This document shows, in pieces, positions 1 through 7,110 of a DNA stretch of 33,111 bases (position 1 is the first letter of the stretch; each line of letters starts with the position of its first letter). The stretch lies in contig CAVKOU010000025.1 of assembly GCA_963658085.1 (NCBI GenBank), forward strand, positions 1 through 33,111. Direction: 5' to 3'. The position numbers were made by a program, and so were the translations under genes. The notes under the pieces were generated by a model. It worked only from the letters and a program-made list of their open reading frames with translations. It was not told the origin of the DNA and ran no database searches. The stretch is from CAKRJP01 sp963658085 (lineage in GTDB: Bacteria > Bacillota > Clostridia > Lachnospirales > Lachnospiraceae).

Positions 1-2
1 CA

Positions 3-329
3 GCCTGTACCATGCTTCTTTTAATCGTAGGATTTATCATTCTCTACAATGTATGTAGTCCGATTAATATATTTAGAGGATCCGTGTGGGGATTTTGCCT
101 GTTAGGATGCGTGGCTTGCTGTCTTGTGATCCCTGAGCTTTTTGCAATTACAGGAATGTCCAAACAATGTGTCATGTTGTTTGTGGTATTCTCGGTAGCA
201 ACAGCGACAGTGCTTCGCTATCTGACTCTATGGAATGTGAAGATTCAGAATGCTGTTCGCAAGCTGAGAGAAAATAGAATTGAGCGGGAGAGTAAGAAAC
301 TGTCCGGAAATAGAGGAGCGGTTTCGTAG
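3..329 (+). CDS. C-terminal tail of a membrane protein, probably a HAD-type P-type cation ATPase (5' end outside window)
   Basis: The reading frame is open to the left edge (codons from base 3), so this is the end of a longer gene. An ATG at 12 exists but has no ribosome binding site. The visible part has about three hydrophobic segments (near residues 1-11, 22-45 and 54-68 from that ATG), followed by a basic tail rich in Arg, Lys and Glu. The first segment runs into a short Cys-Ser-Pro-Ile-Asn loop. This pattern, with a 'VCxPxNxxR'-like loop between late helices, resembles the last membrane helices of clostridial HAD-IC cation-transporting ATPases. The resemblance is from memory of the family. 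No catalytic DKTGT or ATP-binding motif lies inside the window, so the assignment is tentative. Any polytopic membrane protein remains possible. Confidence 0.45.
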   Translation, partial: ACTMLLLIVGFIILYNVCSPINIFRGSVWGFCLLGCVACCLVIPELFAITGMSKQCVMLFVVFSVATATVLRYLTLWNVKIQNAVRKLRENRIERESKKLSGNRGAVS

Positions 330-367
330 GAAATACGCATAAAAAGAACTATAAAAAATTAAAAAAA

Positions 368-405
368 GAAGTATCACAGAATAGTTCCTGCGATACTTCT
401 TTTTT
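368..405. terminator. Bidirectional intrinsic terminator between convergent genes
   Basis: GAAGTATC (368-375) pairs with GATACTTC (392-399), extended inward by CAG/CTG across one mismatch, with an 8-base loop. T-run at 399-405 on the plus strand; A-run at 361-367 gives the T-run for the minus strand. It can end both the plus-strand membrane gene and the minus-strand gene that stops at 411. Confidence 0.85.
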
Positions 406-410
406 ATATG

Positions 411-1424
411 TTATTGATAATCCATGACCAGGAACATCGGCTTAATTGCCATGATCTCATCGTATTCTTCTTGCTCCACAACAACGGAGGAGTTTAAAGA
501 TTTTAGATCTTTTTTTAGAATAGCGAGGGCTTGTGAAACTGTATTTGCCCGGTTGCTTTTGATGATCTCCTCCATCCGTTTTAATACAACCGGATGAGCG
601 TAATAGGCTGGAACCGGGAAGTCCGGATAGGTTTTAATATAGTCTTCCATGGACTTGATGGAAGTTTCCAGTTGTTTTTCGATGTAGCGCTTATTATTTT
701 TTGCTGTAGGTAGTACGTTGGCTCCTGAGAATAAGAAGATAGCTGCCAGACCAAATAACAGGAAGTACAGTCCGAATCCTCCATGGGTTAGAATGGTATA
801 AACTCCGTAAATGAATGCGGCTGCGCCAAAGAGTACGATGGCTAGTGCTACCCATTTATAGGCTGGATTGCTTCGTTCGTTTACCCGCTTTTTCTTTGCC
901 GCCTGACTTAAGTCCAGATAAAGATCCGGGGATTCTTTTAAATAACTCTGAGCAGCCTCTAAAACATCCAAGGTTCGAAGTGCCTCCGGAGATGGATTTT
1001 GGTTTTTTGCTTTTCGTGCCAACCAATCTTCCTTTTCCTTCAATTTTCTTGCAGCGGCAATGCTTATGGTAGGAATCTCAGGGAAATTTAATTCTATGTG
1101 GGCCAGAATCCGATCCACATCCTCCTCGTGTTTGAAAGTACATTGCTTAAACTGCTGTCCCCCATCATATTCTACAACCAGATACGGAATAGATCCAAAC
1201 ATCCCTTTTCCGCTGAATCCTCCCTTGCTCATAGCTACTCGCTTGAAAATTCTTGTAATAGAGCTTATAGGGAGATAGTACATCCGGTCAATATAAAAGC
1301 TATTTAGATAAAGAGCTTTTTTTCCGATGCCACAGGGACCGATCTTTTCGCAATTTTTCTTATCTTCTTGTAATTCCAGATCTGTCAAGGATTCTTTTCC
1401 TAATTGAAAGGGTTTAAAAATCAT
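411..1424 (-). CDS. Unrecognised protein with PH-like N-terminus and two central membrane segments
   Basis: I do not recognise this 337-residue protein. The N-terminal ~125 residues alternate short beta-like stretches (KKALYLN, MYYLPISSI, YLVVEYD, QFKQCTF) and end in a helix with ILAHIELNFPEIP, which looks like a PH-type fold. A charged, helical, Lys-rich linker follows. Two adjacent hydrophobic segments near residues 190-235 form a membrane hairpin. The C-terminal ~100 residues are helical (PVPAYYAHPVVLKRMEEII) and resemble a conserved cytosolic module. I chose the ATG at 1424 because it has GAGGAAATT just upstream; an ATG at 1454 has no such site and would add ten residues. The gene follows cstA on the same strand, separated by a large inverted repeat. 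Likely an inner-membrane protein of unknown role. Confidence 0.75.
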   Translation of the reverse strand: MIFKPFQLGKESLTDLELQEDKKNCEKIGPCGIGKKALYLNSFYIDRMYYLPISSITRIFKRVAMSKGGFSGKGMFGSIPYLVVEYDGGQQFKQCTFKHEEDVDRILAHIELNFPEIPTISIAAARKLKEKEDWLARKAKNQNPSPEALRTLDVLEAAQSYLKESPDLYLDLSQAAKKKRVNERSNPAYKWVALAIVLFGAAAFIYGVYTILTHGGFGLYFLLFGLAAIFLFSGANVLPTAKNNKRYIEKQLETSIKSMEDYIKTYPDFPVPAYYAHPVVLKRMEEIIKSNRANTVSQALAILKKDLKSLNSSVVVEQEEYDEIMAIKPMFLVMDYQ

Positions 1425-1447
1425 AATTTCCTCGTGTAATAAAGTGA

Positions 1448-1505
1448 TTAGCAACTATTCAAAACTTTGCTAAAGTAAGCTTTTGCAGTTTCGAATAGTT
1501 GCTAA
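1448..1505. repeat. 58-base inverted repeat between cstA and the downstream gene
   Basis: TTAGCAACTATTC (1448-1460) and GAATAGTTGCTAA (1493-1505) are perfect 13-base inverted copies. After one mismatch the stem continues with AAACT/AGTTT. It lies just after the cstA stop on the minus strand, so it may be a terminator or an mRNA 3'-end stabiliser. There is no good T-run in either direction, which argues against a simple intrinsic terminator. Confidence 0.7.
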
Positions 1506-1539
1506 ATGATTAATTGTTACTGTGTTATTTTAAAAGTAT

Positions 1540-2985
1540 TTATGCTTCTGCCGGTGCAGGTTTCTTGGTAGCGTAAATAAAGATACCAAGGAAGCATGCT
1601 GCTAAAATAATTCCAATTGGATATGCAATTGTGGTTGACAGATGCAGACACTCATCGGCGCTGAAGAAGTAAGTCATAGATACTGCACTCATGAAGGTTG
1701 CAGGTACCGCTGTAATCCAGAAGTTCTTCTTGTTGCGGAACAGGTACATACTAGCAGTCCAAAGAACGATCATTGCCAAGGTCTGGTTTGTCCAGCTGAA
1801 GTATCTCCATACGATGGTATAGTCCAAATGTCCGACAAATGCACCTACAGCAAGAAGGGGAACACAAAGAATCAGACGTTTCTTCATATCATTCTGGTCA
1901 ATCTTAAACCAGTCTGCAAGAACCAGTCTTGCACTACGGAAAGCAGTATCGCCGGAAGTGATTGGGCAAGCAACAACTCCGATCATAGCCAGTGCCACTC
2001 CGGCAGTTCCCATAGTCTTTACACAAACATCATAGATAGCGGCAGACTGACCATTTGCAAGGATTGCGCTAAGTCCGGTATTTAATCCACCGGTTACCTC
2101 GTAAATAGAGCATCCTGCTGCAGCCCAGATTAAAGCGATTACACCTTCAGCTACCATTGCACCGTAGAATACGAAATGTCCTTGTTTCTCAGATTTCATA
2201 CAACGAGCCATCAAAGGTGACTGAGTAGAGTGGAATCCGGAAATAGCACCGCAGGCTACAGTAATAAACATAAATGCCCAAATCGGTTTTCCGTCCGGAT
2301 GCATGTTACCAAAGTGTGTCCAAATCTCCGGAATGGTATAAGCAGAATTCGTAAAGATTCCAAAGATAACGCCGATAGCCATAATGATCAGGCAGATACC
2401 AAAGATTGGATAAATACGTCCGATAATGGCATCGATGGAGAGGAAAGTAGCGATAAAATAGTAAGCTAAAATAATCCAAAGCCACAGCTCTGTATTGGTA
2501 ATAGCTCCTGTCATACCATTGTTGGTTAATAAAGTTACGATAAGCCCGGCAGGACCTACGGCGAATACGGTACCAACCATAACCAGAAGAACAACGCTGA
2601 AGATACGCATGATATTCTTCATTGTATTTCCAAGGTAGATACCACATACCTCAGAGATGGATGCACCGTCATTTCGAATGGATAGCATACCTGAGAAATA
2701 ATCATGAACGCCACCTGCGAAGATCGTACCAAAGGTAATCCAAAGGAATACGACAGGTCCCCACAAAGCACCCTGCATAGCACCGAAGATGGGACCTAGA
2801 CCTGCAATGTTAAGAAGCTGTACTAAGAACAGTTTCCACTGAGGCATAACTACGTAGTCCACACCGTCGTTAATCCGAACTGCCGGTGTCTCGCGGTCGT
2901 CTGGTGCAAAGGTATTTTCAACTAATTTTCCATAGACAAAATACCCACCAATAAGTAACACTAAACAAACAAAAAAGCTAATCAT
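1540..2985 (-). CDS. cstA: CstA family carbon-starvation / peptide-pyruvate transporter
   Basis: Polytopic membrane protein of 481 residues in the CstA family. Enterobacterial CstA and BtsT import pyruvate or small peptides when carbon is limiting, and members of the family are proton-coupled permeases. Family features visible here: an N-terminal helix followed by VENTFAPDDRETPA, then QLLNIAGLGPIFGAMQGALW (a family hallmark), GGVHDYFSGMLSIRNDGASI, and about a dozen further hydrophobic segments including GFHSTQSPLMARC and CPITSGDTAFRSARL. The length matches the short Firmicutes form; the Escherichia coli protein is about 700 residues. The start is fixed by AGGAGGTG seven bases upstream. It is monocistronic by appearance, with its own promoter at 3032-3060 and an inverted repeat after the stop. 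Substrate cannot be assigned from sequence. Confidence 0.93.
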   Translation of the reverse strand: MISFFVCLVLLIGGYFVYGKLVENTFAPDDRETPAVRINDGVDYVVMPQWKLFLVQLLNIAGLGPIFGAMQGALWGPVVFLWITFGTIFAGGVHDYFSGMLSIRNDGASISEVCGIYLGNTMKNIMRIFSVVLLVMVGTVFAVGPAGLIVTLLTNNGMTGAITNTELWLWIILAYYFIATFLSIDAIIGRIYPIFGICLIIMAIGVIFGIFTNSAYTIPEIWTHFGNMHPDGKPIWAFMFITVACGAISGFHSTQSPLMARCMKSEKQGHFVFYGAMVAEGVIALIWAAAGCSIYEVTGGLNTGLSAILANGQSAAIYDVCVKTMGTAGVALAMIGVVACPITSGDTAFRSARLVLADWFKIDQNDMKKRLILCVPLLAVGAFVGHLDYTIVWRYFSWTNQTLAMIVLWTASMYLFRNKKNFWITAVPATFMSAVSMTYFFSADECLHLSTTIAYPIGIILAACFLGIFIYATKKPAPAEA

Positions 2986-2999
2986 AACAACACCTCCTA

Positions 3000-3021
3000 A
3001 GCTTTTGTTTAGCTTTTGTTT
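3000..3021. repeat. Perfect 11-base tandem repeat in the cstA leader
   Basis: AGCTTTTGTTT occurs twice in direct succession (3000-3010 and 3011-3021). On the cstA mRNA this reads AAACAAAAGCT twice, between the predicted transcription start (about 3025) and the ribosome binding site. Its function is unknown. Confidence 0.8.
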
Positions 3022-3031
3022 TTATGAAAAT

Positions 3032-3061
3032 ATTATAAAATTGTATGCGTCAAAATACAAT
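3032..3061 (-). promoter_or_regulatory. cstA promoter with an overlapping inverted repeat
   Basis: On the minus strand the -35 is TTGTAT (3060-3055), then a 17-base spacer, then TATAAT (3037-3032). ATTGTAT (3040-3046) and ATACAAT (3055-3061) form a perfect 7-base inverted repeat spaced by 8 bases. It covers the -35 and most of the spacer, an expected place for a repressor operator. No known regulator was matched. Confidence 0.7.
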
Positions 3062-3184
3062 GTGCACGAGCAAAACTTAACATTTCCTTAACAAAAAATT
3101 AGTAAATTGTGAATGGGAAGTTTTAAAGAAGGGAGAAGTGAGCTAAGACCATTCGATATTCATGCTTGTTGAGAAAAAATTGTC

Positions 3185-3240
3185 TTGAAAAAAGTACAAA
3201 CTTAGGATAAACTAACGAGTGTGTTAGAAACGTCTAACAC
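3185..3240 (+). promoter_or_regulatory. eno promoter and 5'-terminal mRNA hairpin
   Basis: TTGAAA (3185-3190), 17-base spacer, TAAACT (3208-3213). The start of transcription is expected near 3220. From 3221, GTGTTAGA pairs perfectly with TCTAACAC (3233-3240) around the loop AACG. The stem would therefore sit at the very 5' end of the mRNA, or the same bases could be a palindromic operator just downstream of the -10. Confidence 0.6.
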
Positions 3241-3277
3241 AAAAGGCTATTAGGCAATAGATGTAAAGGAGATTACT

Positions 3278-4573
3278 ATGGATTATTTGCAGATTGAGAA
3301 AGTAATTGGAAGAGAGATTTTGGATTCCAGAGGAAATCCTACGGTAGAAGCTGAAGTTTATTTAGCAGACGGAACTGTAGGAAGAGGAACCGCTCCAAGT
3401 GGCGCTTCTACCGGTGAATTCGAAGCTTTGGAATTAAGAGACGGAGACAAATCCAGATATTTAGGAAAGGGTGTTACAAAGGCTGTTGAAAATATTAATA
3501 CAGTAATCAATGATGCCCTTGTAGGAATCGACGCATCTGATATTTATGCAGTAGATAAAGCTATGATCGAGGCAGATGGAACAAAGGATAAGTCTAAGTT
3601 AGGAGCAAATGCGATTCTTGCAGTATCTATTGCAAGCTGCAGAGCAGCTGCTACTGCATTGGAGTTACCTCTGTATCGTTTCTTGGGTGGCGTTAGTGGA
3701 AACAGACTTCCGGTTCCTATGATGAATATTGTAAACGGAGGATGCCATGCTTTATCCTCAGGATTAGACGTACAGGAGTTTATGATCATGCCTGTAGGAG
3801 CTCCTTCTTTTAAAGAATGCTTAAGATGGTGTGCGGAAGTGTTCCATGCCCTTGCATCTATCTTAAAAGAAAGAGGACTTGCAACATCTGTTGGTGATGA
3901 AGGTGGATTTGCCCCTGCATTAAAATCAGATGAGGAAGCCATTGAGACTATTTTAGAGGCTGTTAAGAAGGCTGGATATGAGCCTGGAAAAGACTTCAAG
4001 ATCGCTATGGACGCAGCTTCTTCTGAGTGGAAGAGCGAAAAAGGCAAAGGATACTACAAGCTTCCAAAGGCCGGAACAGAGTATACTGCTGAGGAGCTTA
4101 TTGAGCACTGGGCAGCATTGGTTGAAAAGTACCCAATCATTTCTATCGAGGATGGTCTTGATGAAGAAGACTGGGAAGGATGGAAGAAACTTACAGAGCG
4201 CTTAGGAGATAAGGTTCAGTTAGTCGGTGATGACTTGTTCGTTACTAACACAGAGAGACTTGCTAAGGGAATTAAGATGGGTGCAGGAAATGCAATCCTG
4301 ATCAAGTTGAATCAGATTGGTTCGGTATCAGAGACATTGGAGGCTATTAAGATGGCTCACAAAGCAGGTTATACTGCTGTATCTTCTCATCGTTCCGGAG
4401 AGACTGCAGATACTACCATCGCAGACCTTGCCGTAGCTCTTAACACTTGCCAGATCAAGACAGGAGCACCAAGTCGTTCTGAGCGTGTGGCTAAGTACAA
4501 TCAGTTACTTCGTATTGAAGAGGAACTTGGAAGTGCCGCTGTTTATCCCGGAGTAGATGCATTTAATGTATAG
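3278..4573 (+). CDS. eno: Enolase (phosphopyruvate hydratase)
   Basis: Converts 2-phosphoglycerate to phosphoenolpyruvate in glycolysis; cytosolic and Mg-dependent. At 431 residues it is full length. Motifs seen: DSRGNPTVE near residue 16, SGASTGEFEA at 41-50, GDEGGF at 206-211 with the catalytic Glu208, the metal-binding SIEDGLDEEDW, LVGDDLFVTN, ILIKLNQIG with the catalytic Lys, and SHRSGET. The catalytic loop at 154-168 differs from the common form: it reads GGCHALSSGLDVQEF, where most enolases have GGxHADNNVDxQEF. That is one residue longer and lacks the DNN, but keeps His157. The start follows AAAGGAGATTACT. The gene is monocistronic, with a promoter and 5' hairpin upstream and a strong terminator after. 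It supplies phosphoenolpyruvate to the pyruvate kinase encoded 4 kb away. Confidence 0.98.
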   Translation: MDYLQIEKVIGREILDSRGNPTVEAEVYLADGTVGRGTAPSGASTGEFEALELRDGDKSRYLGKGVTKAVENINTVINDALVGIDASDIYAVDKAMIEADGTKDKSKLGANAILAVSIASCRAAATALELPLYRFLGGVSGNRLPVPMMNIVNGGCHALSSGLDVQEFMIMPVGAPSFKECLRWCAEVFHALASILKERGLATSVGDEGGFAPALKSDEEAIETILEAVKKAGYEPGKDFKIAMDAASSEWKSEKGKGYYKLPKAGTEYTAEELIEHWAALVEKYPIISIEDGLDEEDWEGWKKLTERLGDKVQLVGDDLFVTNTERLAKGIKMGAGNAILIKLNQIGSVSETLEAIKMAHKAGYTAVSSHRSGETADTTIADLAVALNTCQIKTGAPSRSERVAKYNQLLRIEEELGSAAVYPGVDAFNV

Positions 4574-4651
4574 TGTTAATTAGATGCTGGCGAAACGTTC
4601 GGGGGAACATATTTTTGGTTCGCAAACTTCTAAAATAAAGAAAAACAAGAA

Positions 4652-4684
4652 AGGAGTCGCTGGATATACAAGCGACTCCTTTTT
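4652..4684. terminator. Bidirectional terminator after eno
   Basis: AGGAGTCGCT (4652-4661) pairs perfectly with AGCGACTCCT (4671-4680), loop of nine bases, T-run 4680-4684. It serves eno on the plus strand and, less strongly, the DUF1284 gene that ends at 4683 on the minus strand. Confidence 0.88.
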
Positions 4685-5084
4685 ATATGTAATCTTTTGT
4701 ATTCATGCATTGATCTATACAGCAGGCGTTTCTTTGATACCAACTGCAGGTTCCGCAAATGTCCTTTACCATCTCTGGGGTGGAATCTCTTCGCATTTTC
4801 TGAATCAATTCTTTGTAATCGTATTCTTTCTCTTCTATATGAAAATACTGAATTACCTTCTGATCAAAACTTATAACATGGTCTCCACTGGAACATCCGG
4901 TGGAGGTTAAATTTGGACAGAGGCTGCATAGAATGTCTGGATGAAAAGTTATTTTAATTTTTGGGGACTGGGTTTGTCTTAATTCTTTTGTGATTGCATC
5001 CATATTTTTGACAAATTCCGGACTGTAGCCTCTGCCTTCATAGCTTTGCGTGCACATCAGATGATGGGGTCTTAAGGTAATCAT
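4683..5084 (-). CDS. DUF1284 family cysteine-rich protein
   Basis: Small cytosolic protein of 133 residues. The opening ITLRPHHLMC followed by GRGYSPEFVKNM is the signature of DUF1284. Nine cysteines lie at about 11, 53, 56, 64, 110, 113, 121, 122 and 126, including CSLC and CGTC pairs, so an iron-sulfur cluster or zinc site is likely. The family is described as putative Fe-S binding but its reaction is unknown. The ATG overlaps the bioY stop by four bases (ATGA arrangement), so translation is coupled to bioY and both come from the BirA-type promoter. This context suggests a biotin-linked role, but that is inference. Confidence 0.85.
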   Translation of the reverse strand: MITLRPHHLMCTQSYEGRGYSPEFVKNMDAITKELRQTQSPKIKITFHPDILCSLCPNLTSTGCSSGDHVISFDQKVIQYFHIEEKEYDYKELIQKMRRDSTPEMVKDICGTCSWYQRNACCIDQCMNTKDYI

Positions 5085-5632
5085 GAAGCAAAGGTTAAGG
5101 ATGCAGGAAGTCTATCGCGAATCTGCAATCCTAAGATTGCTGCTACAACAGCCTTGATAATGGCAGTTGGAATAAATGGGAGTACACAAGCTGTGATTCC
5201 GGTTACGACAGATGCCTGCATGATGAGACAGAACATAATCACACCGATGACATAATTGATGGCAGTTCCTAAAATTAAAAACAAAACGAACATACCTTTT
5301 TTTCCTCGCATTTCTACGCCAAGTCCAATAAGCCATGCCATGATTGGAAAGGAAATAATAAATCCGCCGGTGGCACCGATAATGTTTTGAAAACCACCGC
5401 TAAAACCTGCAAATACCGGAAGGCCGATAGCTCCTAATAGAACATATACTAAAATTGACAGGCCTCCACGCTTGGAACCTAACACAACTCCGGCTAAGGT
5501 GACTGCAAATGTCTGCATAGTCATAGGGACACCTAAAGGCATAGGGATGGAGATCTGTGCCAGGATACAGGTGACTGCAGCAAATAATGCAATGCTGCAA
5601 ATGTCTTGAATGGAAATCTTTGAATTGCTCAT
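5081..5632 (-). CDS. bioY: BioY, substrate-binding (S) component of an ECF biotin transporter
   Basis: Integral membrane protein of 183 residues that captures biotin. In ECF transporters it works with the shared EcfT and EcfA/A' energising module, which is not in this window. About six hydrophobic segments are present. Family motifs include QISIPMPLGVPMTMQTFAV near residues 27-45, LGSKRGGLSILVYVLLGAIGLPVFAGF, and GGFIISFPIMAWLIG. I chose the ATG at 5632 for two reasons: GCGAGGAT lies upstream of it, and the promoter predicts a transcription start near 5689. An ATG at 5683 would leave almost no leader and would add 17 polar residues. The BirA-type operator over the -35 implies repression when biotin is ample. 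The gene overlaps DUF1284 by four bases. Confidence 0.95.
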   Translation of the reverse strand: MSNSKISIQDICSIALFAAVTCILAQISIPMPLGVPMTMQTFAVTLAGVVLGSKRGGLSILVYVLLGAIGLPVFAGFSGGFQNIIGATGGFIISFPIMAWLIGLGVEMRGKKGMFVLFLILGTAINYVIGVIMFCLIMQASVVTGITACVLPFIPTAIIKAVVAAILGLQIRDRLPASLTFAS

Positions 5633-5695
5633 GAAATAAAATCCTCGCTCTCGTAAATGATTTGTATTGTGCAAATATTGCATTAACTAGTGGAT

Positions 5696-5749
5696 ATTAT
5701 ACGTAAGAAAAACCGAAATGTCAACCTGTAAAAAGATAAGGGTTAACAA
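5696..5749 (-). promoter_or_regulatory. bioY promoter with BirA operator
   Basis: Read on the minus strand: TTGTTAACC (5749-5741), 14 bases, GGTTGACAT (5726-5718). This is the Firmicutes BirA operator layout (inverted TTGTTAACC-like half-sites about 14-15 bases apart). The right half contains the -35 TTGACA (5724-5719), which is followed by a 17-base spacer and a perfect TATAAT (5701-5696). Biotin-loaded BirA would block this promoter directly. Confidence 0.9.
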
Positions 5750-5781
5750 TAAGCCGGCGTTTGTTCGTGGTCTCACAAATA

Positions 5782-5813
5782 TTTATGAGTTTGAGCTTTT
5801 ATGAGTTTGAGCT
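5782..5813. repeat. Perfect 16-base tandem repeat upstream of the patB-like gene
   Basis: TTTATGAGTTTGAGCT occurs at 5782-5797 and again at 5798-5813 without change. Each copy contains TTGAGC. The first TTGAGC (5791-5796) stands 16 bases before TATAAG (5813-5818), so the repeat may carry the -35 of the downstream operon. That promoter is only a weak match. Confidence 0.75.
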
Positions 5814-5911
5814 ATAAGATGAAACTATAACTGGAGATATTTTTCCTATATTAGACAGAGAAAGAAAACTTTTGTAACATAACGTTGTTAACACAATTAG
5901 GAGGAAATAAC

Positions 5912-7084
5912 ATGGCATTTGATTTTGATAAAGTAGTTGATCGCAGAGGTACCAATTGTTTGAAATATGACTTTGCTTTAGAGAGAGGAAAGCATGAAGG
6001 GATTCTTCCTTTTTGGGTGGCAGATATGGATTTTGAGACTGCCCCGGCCATTGTAGAGAGACTTCAAAAGACGGTGGCAGGAGGTGTCTATGGATATACA
6101 GATACCAAAGAAGATTATGATCAGGCTATTATTAACTGGTATGAAAAGTATTTTCATTGGAGTCCTAAAAGAGAATGGCTGATTAAAACCCCTGGAGTCG
6201 TATTTGCTCTGGCAGCGGCAGTTCGAGCTTATACGAAAGAGGGAGACAAAGTCCTGATTCAACAGCCGGTATATTATCCTTTTAAAGAGGTAATTGCAGA
6301 TAACAAGAGGGAAGTGGTAAGTGCTCCTTTAAGTTTGGTTGATGGACATTACGAAATAGATTTTGAAGAATTGGAAGAGAAGCTTTCCGATGAGAAAGTG
6401 AAATTATTCTTATTATGTAGTCCGCATAATCCGGTGGGACGTGTTTGGAAGGAAGAGGAGCTTAGAAAAATCGGTGATCTTTGTATTCAATATAACGTGA
6501 TTACTGTTAGTGATGAGATTCATGGAGATTTCACTTATCCGGGATATACCCATCATGTATTTGCTTCTTTGGGAGAGAAATATGCGAAAAATTCCGTCAT
6601 CTGTACTGCTCCCAGTAAAACCTTTAATATTGCAGGACTTCAGGTATCAAATATCTTTATTCCCAATGATAGTCTTCGCAGAAGATTTCAAGTAGCTGTA
6701 AATCAGGCGGGATATAGCCAATTAAATATGCTGGGACTTGTAGCCTGCCAGGCAGCCTACGAAGAAGGAAGAGAGTGGTTGGGAGAATTAAAAATCTATC
6801 TAAAGAAAAATTTAGATTTTGTACGAGAGTACTTGCATGAAAATCTTCCACAGATTCATCTCATTGAGCCGGAGGGAACCTATTTGATCTGGCTTGATTT
6901 TAGAGAGCTTGGACTTCCCGAAAATGAACTGGAAGATCTTATTGTAAATAAAGCGAATTTGTGGCTGGATTCCGGAGCAATTTTTGGAAAAGTAGGAGAA
7001 GGCTTTGAGCGAATTAATATTGCCTGCCCAAGGAGTCTCCTTGAGGAAGCCTTAAATAATTTGAAAACAGCCATTGGAGAATAA
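5912..7084 (+). CDS. patB: PatB/MalY family PLP-dependent C-S lyase (cystathionine beta-lyase type)
   Basis: Cytosolic fold-type I PLP enzyme of 390 residues. Family members cleave cystathionine to homocysteine, or cysteine to sulfide, pyruvate and ammonia. Motifs seen: FDKVVDRRGTNCLKYD at the N-terminus, LPFWVADMDF, VYGYTD, SPHNPVGRVW, VSDEIHGDF and APSKTFNIAG with the PLP lysine at residue 236. These separate PatB/MalY from ordinary aspartate aminotransferases. The start is the ATG preceded by AGGAGGAAATAAC; a TTG at 5885 is upstream of that site. It is the first gene of a pair, with the second starting 26 bases after the stop. Together they suggest methionine/cysteine interconversion. The true substrate (cystathionine, cysteine, or another thioether) cannot be told from sequence. 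Confidence 0.93.
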   Translation: MAFDFDKVVDRRGTNCLKYDFALERGKHEGILPFWVADMDFETAPAIVERLQKTVAGGVYGYTDTKEDYDQAIINWYEKYFHWSPKREWLIKTPGVVFALAAAVRAYTKEGDKVLIQQPVYYPFKEVIADNKREVVSAPLSLVDGHYEIDFEELEEKLSDEKVKLFLLCSPHNPVGRVWKEEELRKIGDLCIQYNVITVSDEIHGDFTYPGYTHHVFASLGEKYAKNSVICTAPSKTFNIAGLQVSNIFIPNDSLRRRFQVAVNQAGYSQLNMLGLVACQAAYEEGREWLGELKIYLKKNLDFVREYLHENLPQIHLIEPEGTYLIWLDFRELGLPENELEDLIVNKANLWLDSGAIFGKVGEGFERINIACPRSLLEEALNNLKTAIGE

Positions 7085-7110
7085 ACATACATGTTGCGGA
7101 GGAATGATAT

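Noticed and set aside
815..1307. Plus-strand ORFs antisense to the unrecognised membrane protein
   Set aside because: Overlapping frames with no start signals or recognisable domains.
3221..3240. Rex (redox) operator at eno
   Set aside because: It resembles TTGTTAA-N4-TTAACAA, but the TGTTA half-sites are eight bases apart instead of six, so it does not fit Rex.
4584..4910. 108-codon plus-strand ORF after eno
   Set aside because: It runs through the eno terminator and antisense to DUF1284; no start site.
5885..5911. TTG start of the patB-like gene
   Set aside because: It lies upstream of the clear AGGAGGAAATAAC site that serves ATG 5912.
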